Below, one piece after another: positions 33,001-42,767 of a DNA stretch of 64,000 bases. Source of the stretch: Halicephalobus mephisto (taxonomy: Eukaryota; Nematoda; Chromadorea; Rhabditida; Panagrolaimidae); the NCBI GenBank assembly GCA_009193035.1, contig SWDT01000163.1:62001-126000 (forward strand). The letters are read 5' to 3'. Numbering within the stretch: the first letter of the stretch is position 1; every line of letters starts with the position of its first letter. Made by a program: the position numbers and the translations under genes. The notes under the pieces were generated by a model that was not told the origin of the DNA, did no database searches, and saw nothing but the letters and a program-made list of their open reading frames with translations.

Positions 33001-36000
33001 AGAAGCATGTAGGGTAGAATTTCTTTCCAATGACCGATCGTAGGAAAGGTCATCGTCGGGCCCGGGTTCAAAATCTCTTCGATTATCCAGAGATTTGGAT
33101 CTCTGAGAGGGTCCTAGTGGCTGACCAATAGGAAACCCTCCAGGGTGTTCATCAATTGGCGGAAAACGCGATTGGGATCGGGACCGCCGATATGGGTCCA
33201 TGGTGAAACAATGACCACGAATGAGTATATGAATTCAATGTTAGATGACCTTTTTGAACAATATACTAAAACGATTTCATAAAGGAAGAAGAAAAGATTG
33301 CACGAATCACGATCAGTAACAATGAGACGGAGAAGCAAAAGCAATACTTCTGTTTTCCGATAGAAATTGATACAGAATTCCAATTAAACAATCGACGTGT
33401 GGCAAACAAAACTCAAGCAGAGGGGCGCGTCCGATAACATTACGAAGGAAAAGTTGTTTGGAATAGAGAGAGCTGATTTCGGTTTTGCCGAAAGAAGTCG
33501 AGGAGTATCGGCCTTGTTAGAAACAGGTTTTCTCTACATCTTTGGGGCTGCTCAGGCGTCTGATTGCGGACTCCCAATGACTTCGCACATTTCGTACCCC
33601 TGGTTGGTCCGTTACATCAATAGGTCGTCCGTATCTCTGAATTCATCCCTTCTTCTGTCAGAAGACTTGTTAATGAACGACTGCCTGGTTTCTCGCCTTC
33701 AGAAATGAAACTTTTCGCGCATCACCGCCTCCTGACAACCGGCTTTTCCGAAAAAAGTGCAAAAACTACTAAATGGCGAAATTGTATCATTGGCGATAAT
33801 CGAAGTCTTTTATAGACAAACGGTGTTATGATGGATTGTACAAAATTGTTCAAATTCTTGGGCAATTTTTCGGAGAAAATTAAACCTACATTTTCAGGGC
33901 CTCGGGTAGTTCGATGAAGTATGTCTGTATTCGACTTAAACTGAGGAGAAAGGGCGTGGTTGTTGTTCGCTACCGAAGGTGTGTAGATCTCCGATCCGTA
34001 CTGCAAAGGAAACAAATGAATCGTAGTAAAAAACAAATGTAATCGATAAGGAAAGGATCTCACTTCAGATTCCGCTGTCGTGGGCTGAACGTACTCCACG
34101 GGGAACCACCCAAAACGATTTCCAATTTTCCCATAGAGCCATTTTCCAGCAGCAGGAGGTTTATCTTGCTTGTTTTCTTTGACAACTTGGATGATATCTC
34201 CACAACGGAAGCTCAACAAATTTGATTCCTTAGTTTGGTAATCGACAGTTGCTGTGACAAACGTTTTTCTCTAGAAGAATAATCAATCAAATGAGAAACA
34301 ACAATTTGTTTACTATCAACAATTCCTACCTTGGGTGTGTTCTCCAAAAACCGCAAAATAAATTCTGCAGCCTGCTGGGCTTGTTTACAAGTTAATTTTG
34401 TCGTTTGTGTGGTCGTTAAGATCTTCAGAGTCGAAGTAGGTTCGTAGATAACATCAGTTATGTCAGAGAAGCTGAAATTAATGCTGTCATGAAATCAACA
34501 ACAACAAACGTACTCAAAATGTCCTTGAGGAACCATTGGATCATCCGAATTTTCCACATTCCTCGTCATCAATCTGATTCCGTTTTCTCCGATTGCAAGA
34601 ATCATAAATAATCCGCCGTTCTCTTGTTCTTTGATAACAGAATACATTCGACAGAAATACAATGGCCATTTTCTGACTTCATTAATAATTTCATTTTTGA
34701 TCTTCACCGAAATCTCGTTAACACGGTCGAGCAATTCAACCGGGACTTGGTACTTGTCTAAATTCAAATCTTTATTTCTCCCAGCAATGAAGAAAACTCA
34801 CTCAAAATGTAATTGATTCGATCACGTTCAAATTGTCGAATTCTGTGGGGATTACTTTTACGACAATCGGTGATAATCTGAGAAAACACCAAATCTATAG
34901 AATCAATATCGTCAAGTTTTTCTCCTGGATAAAATACCTTAAAATAACAGATTACTCAATTATCAGAAGAATATCAACAAACCTCACGACGAATAGTTAA
35001 TTTCCAAGGTTCATTGACATATCCAGTTGCTGGAGAAGAGCCAGAAGTCGCTCCACTCTTGATGCTAGTTACTGACGTAGCAGACGCAAGAGGGTCATTT
35101 CTAGAAGCAACCGAAGCAAAAGGGCTATTTCTAGAAGCAGCCGAAGTAGGATAGCCATTTCTAGAAGCAGCAGAAACAAGAGGACTGTTTCTGGAAGGAG
35201 CAGCAGATAATTCAGGAATATCAGCTGGATGAGACATATAGGCATTTCCTTGATCAACCTCACCATCATAAGCCCAATAACCACCACTACGGGTCTTTTG
35301 GACTCCATTACTTTTGCCATTACTCATCATTCCATTCCCATTAGAAACACCATTGTGGAAGCCATTTGCAGTACCACTTCTGGATCGAGATATCGGTGGT
35401 TGAGGAATTGGTGGTTTGGAGTAAGCTGATGTTCCATTGCGACTGAGAAGCGGTGATTCTTGTCGAGAATCAAGAGTCATCGGGCTTTTCAATTCTTCGC
35501 GAAAGACGAAAGGTGGCACTTCTTCTGCATTCCGTCGGAGTTTTCTAGCTGCTTCTTCTCGGGCACTTCTTGGGTCACCTTCTGGATTAATCATCGGGAA
35601 ACGACCGGGCGAAGTTCGAGGAAGTCGAGGAGTCGAAGAGACTGATCTCGGATAATCTGGAGATCTGAACTGTCGTGGGGACCTGACATCAACAATCTCT
35701 TCTTGTTCGTAATCGGGAGCAGGAGCTGGGTGAGGTACATCCGAATTATAGGTTGAAAATTCTCTCGGAGTACTTTTCGATCGAGAACTAAGTGCTCTGG
35801 CTCTTCTTTCAGCTACAGGGCTTTCAAATCTTCTGATAATTTGGCGAATATTTGAAGTCGGCAGAGAATTATCGAAATGAGAACTGTCTGCTGATTGTTC
35901 GTAACCATTGGATGGAGTTCTCATTCGAGGACTTGAATCCTAAAAGCCAAGCAGTTTAAAAAATCAATTATATAAACACTCACTCTTCTTGTCGTCGTAG

Positions 36001-39000
36001 ATGGTCTCGTCCCAGGTGCATTCTAAAGTAAAATCACTAAAAGACAAAGAAATTATGCACTAACCTCGTAATAATCGTCCAGGTTAACATTTCCATTCGT
36101 GTGCATCCTGAAAACACACAATCATAAAGCAAATCTAGAGAAATATTGCGCGAAAAGAAAATAGAATTCAATGAAACTTGTTACAAAAGATACAAAGTCT
36201 TTTGTGGAAATTCAAAAATGTGCAAATAATACAAAGTTTTTAGGTTATTTGATTAAAGAAATACAATGGAATTAACAGTTTAAGCTTTATCAATTTTTTT
36301 CATTCCAATTGATTGGAGAAATTCGGCTTATCAAGAAAATAGGAAATGCACAATAGCACCTACCTCGACGCTTGTTCATTTTCTGGAGACATGGAGGAAG
36401 ATCGACGTTGATATGAGGTCTAAAAATAATGATCACTTGTTTATTGCTGGAATAAAACTAACTCTAAATGGAGGAGAATAAAGCTGTCTCGACGGAGGAT
36501 TGGAAGAAAACCTAGAATCCCTCCCACCATCAGAGAGATTAATACTGGATAATCCAGAAGGCACACGTCGATTGTAATTGTCATAAAATCTTGGAAGTTG
36601 TCGTTGTTGTCGGTGAGGAATGTAATGATCACTTGACTCCGGTCTGTGGTAGTATATTTCGTGAGAAATTCCCCCTTTGATAGTTGAGGCAAGAGCAGCA
36701 GGCGTTATCTCCTCATTTGGAGGCAACACCTGATCAAAAACCTCATCTAGGAATCTATTAACATCGCCGTTATTGCCAGGGATTTTCATATTTCTAATCC
36801 TTGTGGCAACACTCATGTTAGCATATTCTTCTGGAGTCATTCTTGGTTTACTGTTAGACTTCTACAACGACTTATTCGATTAGTCTACTGAGGAACAAGC
36901 TCACCAAAATACTAATACTCTTCTTGAGAGATTCGGTATCAATGTCGGGCTTACCTGAAATTTCTAATGAAATTAAGAGTTCCTGGAAGTACTGACCAGT
37001 GGCTATTCTATCTCAAACAATCAACCTTGGAAACCGCGAAGACCACTTGAGAAAAGACAAAGCTAACTGATCGATATCGTGCGCAATTTTTAAACGCTAG
37101 TATATAACTGGATTTCAGCTCTTGAGGACAATTACTAAAGCCATCTACTCACCGTCTGTTCCTTCCGGATCTGCTGAATTCCTCGGATCAGACTTTGCAA
37201 AGGTCTTGAAATTAACGAATGGGCTTTGATCAACTCTAGCCCTTGGTTCTTCAAATTGAGAGAGAGCATCGAAGATAAAGTTCTGGCCTGAGACGATTCC
37301 GTTGATTTCGCTGTTCTCGATCTCGATTCCCCAGCCATCAGCATCAGTTAATCCTCGAAGTCTGAGAACCCGATCTACGATTTCCTCAGCTGTAGTCCAA
37401 GCATCAACTTCCACGTCCACTGAGTCTCCTCCTGGAAGCGAAATCTGCAAGATTGTCGGTTGTCTTCGATTCAGTGATAATTGCTCGAGAACAGTGGGAG
37501 CAAAGAGTCGATTCTTATGAGTATCAGCATGACGAAGAGGTCGGAGCAAGCCCTCCAGCAATATAGTACTCAAAGGCTCTGGTTGTTTCTCAAAGTAGTC
37601 GACTAACATGGGGAAAACCAGAATTCCAGGAGGGAAACTGTTGACGGCCATGGAAATCAGATTCCAAGCAGAACGCGTACTTTCAGGGTTTTTGTTATTA
37701 TAAGTCTGATTGCAGAGTTGGACGTAGATCTCGTCCCGTTGATTCAAGTTCTCGATTCCTTGCTGCATAATGTATTTGGCCAGAAGAGACCGTTGTCCTG
37801 CCCTGAGTGTTGAGTCATTCATATACTTCAAAATCAGCTTAAACAAAACGAGCGAGAGTTGGAAGTCTTCCTCCGTGTCTTTGGGCAGAAATGGTGTTAG
37901 AACCGGCTCTCTGCGAGCTTCCAAAATATGATTCTTCAAATAAAGCTCTGCAAATTCTTCAATCATCATGGATTCAACTTCTGGTTTCTCCAATTGGAGT
38001 TCAAATGGCAAATAAGTGGTGATGGTTTTCACCTTCCCTACTTCTACTTTCTTCTCAGTAATTTTTGCAACTTCTTCTGGTATTTCGAAAAAGTTGATCG
38101 TTGCGGTTGGGAAAATAATTTCTTCCTCTGCCAATGGTGGAGGTGGAGGAGGAGGTAATAACGGAAGTTCAATTTTTTCGATTTCCTCCCTCTTGAGATT
38201 TTCAGTCTCCCTTCTAGCACTCCAGCCTCGAACCGCTGCTTGGAGTTTGATAGCAGCTGCTTTCTTCTTCTTGAATGCCTTCCGAGCCTGATGCATTCGT
38301 AAATTCCGTTGAATGACCAGTGCTGAAGAATCCCGGAGAGCATGTTTAGCTGTATCCAACTGCTTGATCAGTCTTTCTTTCATAAATATGCTGTGGACTC
38401 CAACAGCGTAATCTGAATCAAATTTGCTTCCTTGTCCAGTCAGAATATCAGTGACAATTCTCTGAGGTTTGTCGTAAGAAATGACTTCTATCGGAAGAAG
38501 ACAGCGGTAGCGTTTTATAAACTCCTCGAAGCTGTATTTACAAGAAAATCCAAAGTGACTCATCCGATAGTTCTCTTGTATCTCAAGGGCTTTCATTTGC
38601 TTCCCAACGAGTTCCGGATCAAATACTGAGCGCGAACGATCGTTGTTAACTCTGATACATCTGACAAATTGAATTCTTTCTTTCAATAACTTTTCAGAAA
38701 GAATATCTACGGCCTTGACGAACTCATCAGAAATGTAAATCTTCTTGTCCGCTACTTCTCCAGACTTCTGATTCATATAAGCAATTGCTGGATCGTTGGA
38801 TTGAGAAAGGAGCTCCTTGACAGCTCCAATTTCGGTCCACTGATTCTTCTGAAGAAACCCATCTACACAGTAATATGTCATTCCGGCGAAATGCTTGATG
38901 CCGAATTCAAATCGATCCTTTGTCCTCGGTTTGGCGAAAATACTTTTGTCTAGATGGTTGATGCTCGCTCTTTGAAAGAAGGCTTGATCAGATCCTTTCG

Positions 39001-40562
39001 GGAATCGACACTCATCATTCAGCAAAGGGACAAGACCACATGGTCGATAAGAAAGCATCCCAACGACCCGTTCATTATCCAGATGACTAGGCATTCTGTA
39101 GTCACAGGCGATCCCTTCATCTTCGTAATCTCTTTGGAAGCTTTTGAAAACCTTTTGAATGAAAACGTTATGAAGTTGCTCATTAATAACATTGACACAA
39201 AATTCTTCAAAACCGTTAAAGGTGTAACGCTTAAAAGTAAACTCTAAGTAAAAAGTAAAGGAACAGTTCAAACCTCAAAGCCGTAAGCATCAATGATAGA
39301 AATCTGACCATCGTACTGAGGAGCTTCGAAAAACATAGAAATATGATTCAAAACCCATTTGAAAAGCTCCTTGTAAAGGGTTTTCGCAAAAGAGTCGCTA
39401 AATAAGGTCTTAGGAGTCGTATTGAAAAACAAAAACCCTTACCGAATGTCTAGTGCCTTGTCGACAGACGAAATTGGGACAAGTTTTGGCCTTGGTGGTT
39501 CTTCATATTCATTTTCAGGTTTGACAGGCTCTGCTTGAGTCAAGAACAACTGCTTCAAGTCATCAACGTCAATTTCCAGTAAATGAGCCACCCATTTGAG
39601 CTCTGCTTCGTTGGCCAGTTCCACAACTTCCGAACCATCAGAAATCATAGAAGTCCGGAAGTAAATATTTCCCAAATGCAAAATGGAAGAAAGCAACTTG
39701 TAGATGAGACCCCGTTGATGATCAGAAAACCCAATTGTCTTCAGAGCTGAATTGAATTCTCGGAACAGATCGGCTTCGATCTGAGTACTGGAGTTGTTTC
39801 TGCCTTGGTTCAGATAAAAGTATTGCTTTGCGTCATTAATCCCGAATTTTTCTCTCTCATCATACGAAAGCCCGGCACAAAGTTGGTAAAAAACAGAAAA
39901 CGATTTTTCACCGTTTCTTTGAAGAATCAGTCGACTGAGTTCCAACGGAAGAACTGAATCAACCTTGAATCCTTGCAAAATCCCAGATTTGTAGAGAAAC
40001 TGAACCGAATACCCACAACGAGTTGAATTCTCATTCTTTAACGTCTTTGCACTTGCTAGTCTATTCAGAATCACTTCCACAGCATTGATGTGGTCACAGT
40101 TGATCTTCTTGCTTCTGGCTTCAGTTGTAAGAAACCTCATCAGATGAAAGGCGTTCGTCGTCTTGCCCGATCCGGAATTTCCACTCAGGAGAATTGCCTC
40201 GGCTTTTGATCCATTCTGGATGCTTCCCAAAGCGCTACAGGCAATAGAGAAGACATGGGCTCTATCGGAGAACGGCCCGCCATTCAAGTATTGATCCACG
40301 GTAGGAATGTCGTAGATCTCGAGCTGTCGGTTCGGGTTGAAAGCCAGTAATGAACTTCCGACTAGTGTCTAAAAGGTCAAGATTACAATTATCTTACAAT
40401 TTCATCCTCTCACATAGATCCTTCCGGCATTGTACCTGTTTTGGATAACATCGAGAATAGCATTTCCATTCCTGCAAAATAATTTTCACAAAACTGTCAT
40501 AAAAGAAAATCAAACTTTAAATTAGCCAAGTTCTCCAATGATTCGTGATCCTCATCCTCCAT
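30045..40562 (-). CDS. hum-4: unconventional myosin, motor-IQ-MyTH4-FERM-SH3-MyTH4-FERM (HUM-4/class XII-like), one frameshift
   Basis: Actin motor with a membrane- or cargo-binding tail. Twenty exons: 40516-40562, 40414-40471, 39443-40368, 39274-39397, 37153-39241, 36905-36954, 36463-36861, 36364-36419, 36065-36107, 35984-36022, 34983-35939, 34802-34937, 34514-34757, 34330-34471, 34064-34270, 33890-34000, 31352-31998, 30685-31309, 30365-30642 and 30045-30134. About 2420 aa: divergent motor (P-loop GNSGSGKTT, switch-II region DAYGFE), two IQ motifs near 690-740, MyTH4 about 800, FERM F1 lobe about 990, a disordered insert about 1080-1590, F2/F3 lobes about 1590-1770 (WKLTIRREVFYPGEK onward), SH3 about 1775-1840, second MyTH4 about 1885 and second FERM to the end. 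All phases close except one missing base near 31,386. The domain order resembles MYO15/MYO7 tails; the divergent motor with few IQs points to the nematode HUM-4 group. Family is certain, symbol less so. Confidence 0.82.
30165..30345. repeat. head motif plus TTC/GAA repeat in last myosin intron
   Basis: 'ttgtctcaacacgaattccc' (head) is followed by 'ttccattgtattccagaaga' and 'catgggatttcggaag' units, filling the 230 bp final intron. Confidence 0.6.
32206..33201 (-). CDS. single-exon Arg/Tyr/Gly-rich protein nested in a myosin intron
   Basis: Complete 331-codon frame from ATG to TAA on the same strand as the myosin, wholly inside its 1.9 kb intron (31999-33889). The flanking myosin exons join in frame without it, so it is a separate transcription unit. 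I do not recognise the family. Residues 1-220 are low-complexity and charged (RRSRSQSRFPP, many RYY/YRS pairs). Residues 220-285 are Ala- then Gly-rich (GGGGGGHRRYEYHYESHGG). A striking C-terminus follows: RVHCCCFSFKWPPFAYEE, then Pro-rich PPKGSPGNPPPPQQY. The CCC beside a hydrophobic WPPF segment looks like a palmitoylation or membrane-anchoring site. The ATG context is CACCATGG. The roughly 690 bp of intron upstream, richer in G+C, may be its promoter. Confidence 0.7.
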   Translation of the reverse strand: MDPYRRSRSQSRFPPIDEHPGGFPIGQPLGPSQRSKSLDNRRDFEPGPDDDLSYDRSLERNSTLHASMPRRRQRSGTGGDFFNETITIPTRQTGRTGSKQFASQRAEAADDDWTSYDRKVRYEHERTTYPVSPPRRERYYDEGYSYRSPPAYQPQGISPRSAASRYPESEYYHRSQKIQQHRPLDYTRSADAQSGYQRETLERGADYRYFDDESAAVAPAHRAAASAAEAARSTGGGGGGHRRYEYHYESHGGPGGARYGYSNGGGYYREKRSGFWGGGRRKEPRVYHRVHCCCFSFKWPPFAYEECEPPRPMYPKPPKGSPGNPPPPQQY

Positions 40563-40834
40563 GTTTAGCTAGAAACAAGTTATGAAACAAAACTCAATTT
40601 TAGGAATACTCGAACATTGGTAAACGCGTCAATAAACAAAGGCAATATATCGCGGAAATCAGTCCTCGTTGGCGCACCCCAAATAAGCTCTGACCTTCAC
40701 CTAATTAATGAACGCGGTCTTGAAAATTCCCGAGCAAAATTCTCACTAAACAACCATATGGGAGAAGAAACAGTTTGAATTAAAACCCCCAAAAAAGTCT
40801 GTTCGACACTTCATCAACATCAATCATTATCAGA

Positions 40835-41130
40835 ACTGTCGATTTTTCAAAATTTTCAGATTTCGAACTGGTTCGGATCCGGTTTATACAAAAAATCCTG
40901 AAAAAAAAACAAAGTTGAAGCTAACGAGAACTACAGAATAGAGAAGTAACAAGGCGGGAAAAAGCAGAAATGATTCTGGCGCCAATTATCCGTTAACCAC
41001 AAGAATTTACTGTCACCATCAATCTTTCGTTGCGAGACCCCCATCATCGGACCACGTACGCAATTCAAACATCCGGTCAAGAAAAGGAATTCGCTCGAAT
41101 TCTAACTTTCGGATTTTTAAATCAAATTAG
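40835..41130 (+). repeat. dispersed repeat copy B (between ethe-1 and the myosin)
   Basis: Second copy of the element at 22.1-22.39 kb, same orientation. Shared blocks include 'aaagttgaagctaacgagaa', 'ggcgggaaaaagcag', 'tttcgttgcgagacccccat' and 'aattcgaa' near the end. Lies about 280 bp upstream of the myosin start, so it may sit in the promoter. Confidence 0.65.
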
Positions 41131-41206
41131 TTTGGAATCGATATTTCTAGTCAAATGAATCCTTTATTATTACTGCATAATCATAAGCTCTGATAATTAT
41201 TATACT

Positions 41207-42547
41207 TTAGTGTTTATGATGATCCTTGCCAAATACCGCTTCACGTGTTTTCTCGTCCATGAGTTCGTACAGACCACAAGCTCTGTTCGCTGGCAACGAC
41301 TTGTCTGAAACTTCCCAATCGTAAGTGATAAAAACTGAGACTTACCAATTTGATCAGGATAAGGGAGATTGAGATTGTCCATAATACTGACAAATTCGTC
41401 TTCTCCCTTCAGAAGTCTAGGATTGAACTTTTTCTCTTCCAGAACAGAGGTAACAGTCTGACCACTGTAATCATGGGCTGGGTAAAGTAAATAGTCATCA
41501 GGTAGTGAAAATATCTGGCTGTGGACAGACTGGTAGAGGACACGTGAATTACCTAAAATCAACTTTGGAAATAAAAAAACTGAGGAACGAACCTTCTTGG
41601 AAATCCGTTCTTCCACATCCACGGATCAGTAAAGCATCTCCAGTGAAAGCCATGCGATGTCCGTGATCAACATAGGTGAGACATCCGTTAGTATGACCTG
41701 GGGTATTTCTTACTTCTAAAGCATGTTCTCCGAATTGGATGACATCACCATTGTTGACCAAAAGATCCGCCTCAACTTTACCGGCATTACTTCCAATGAC
41801 CGATTGCATCTTAGGAAATTTTCTCTTCAACTCCCCGGTCCCCGTAACGTGATCAGCGTGGACATGAGTGTTCAATCCATACAGGAGATCTAATCCAAGC
41901 TGAGTGATCAACTTTGAATCGCGGTCAACAGTTTCTAAGACAGGGTCGATGATTACGGCCTTCTTGGTAACTCCACATCCGAGTACATAGGTGTACGTAC
42001 ATGATATTGGTTCAAAAAGCTAAAAATTGCACTATTATAAAAAGAAGACATACATGGTTACGAAATTATTTTGCTGCAAACTTTTTGAACTTTATTGGAA
42101 CTTCTAGAATTCTAAATTTCGAATTTTGGAATGTTTCGGAATTTCTGCAAAACTGAAAATCTATAAAATCTTGGGAAATATTTATAGAATTCCAGCACAT
42201 TAAAAGCCATTAACTCAGGAAAACTTCAAAAATATTTACAAGATTCTCGAAGGTTTCAGAATTCCCCATTGGGTTCGAGAAAACTTTTGAAATTTTTACA
42301 TAACTCTAGTCAGATAAAATAATATTTTTACAAAAATCAGGAAAAGGAATTGTTCGAAAATTTTGTCAACACAAATTTCTAAAACTTTAAGATTTCCAAA
42401 ATTGGACTTTAGCTAATTATAACAGCTTTCATTTAATTTTGAATGATTTCAGGATTTTCTTCTGGATTTCAAACATTTCCATGGGATCGAAATTTCGAAC
42501 AAAAAGAAATAACTAACCTGACGAAAGATAAAAGTGCACGATTTCAT
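41207..42547 (-). CDS. ethe-1: persulfide dioxygenase ETHE1, mitochondrial
   Basis: Non-haem iron enzyme of the metallo-beta-lactamase fold that oxidises glutathione persulfide to sulfite in mitochondrial sulfide detoxification. Exons: 42518-42547, 41593-42019, 41346-41552 and 41207-41304, 253 aa, matching the human length. The tiny first exon encodes [10 protein letters not shown] and joins [11 protein letters not shown]. Metal and fold motifs visible: [41 protein letters not shown] and NLPYPDQI. The C-terminus ends DHHKH. Intron 1 (about 500 bp) carries a head motif and TTC/GAA repeat. The start is 220 bp downstream of the neprilysin stop on the same strand. The gap contains three ACGTG-core sites, which fits HIF-1 control (ethe-1 responds to sulfide and hypoxia signalling in C. 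elegans). Confidence 0.95.
42055..42330. repeat. head motif plus TTC/GAA repeat in ethe-1 intron 1
   Basis: 'cactattataaaaagaagac', then 'ggttacgaaattattttgct' (head), then units such as 'ggaacttctagaattctaaa', 'gaattccagcacatt' and 'agattctcgaaggtttc'. A further partial head, 'aattttgtcaacacaaattt', is at about 42358. Confidence 0.6.
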
Positions 42548-42575
42548 GATGAGCGAGACGAGAATGAATTTTCCG

Positions 42576-42581
42576 CACGTG
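42576..42581. promoter_or_regulatory. CACGTG site upstream of ethe-1
   Basis: E-box/G-box with the ACGTG core of a hypoxia response element, 29 bp upstream of the ethe-1 start codon. See the two companion sites at 42642 and 42749. Confidence 0.4.
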
Positions 42582-42641
42582 TGATTTGCAACTGGCAAAC
42601 AAACAAGTGTCAGTCTGTCTTTTATATAAACTCGGAAATAG

Positions 42642-42647
42642 CACGTA
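42642..42647. promoter_or_regulatory. TACGTG site (minus-strand reading) upstream of ethe-1
   Basis: CACGTA on the plus strand, i.e. TACGTG on the gene strand, the canonical HIF-1 response-element hexamer. About 95 bp upstream of the start codon. Confidence 0.4.
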
Positions 42648-42748
42648 TTCCTTGTGTTTTCTAATCTTTTGATTTTCGATGAAATTTTCTACTTTGTATT
42701 TCGTGGTTTAGCAATTATTCTTCATTCCTTACTTGAGATTAACTATAT

Positions 42749-42754
42749 TACGTG
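42749..42754. promoter_or_regulatory. TACGTG site between neprilysin stop and ethe-1
   Basis: Third ACGTG-core hexamer in the 220 bp gap, just past the neprilysin stop codon. Confidence 0.35.
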
Positions 42755-42767
42755 ATAAATGAAAAAA

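Noticed and set aside
32068..33012. Plus-strand ORFs opposite the nested gene
   Set aside because: Antisense shadows of the nested minus-strand gene (Ser-rich because the sense strand is Arg/Gly-rich).
33397..33708. 103-codon plus-strand ORF in the myosin intron
   Set aside because: No recognisable domain. The region is better explained as upstream sequence of the nested gene.
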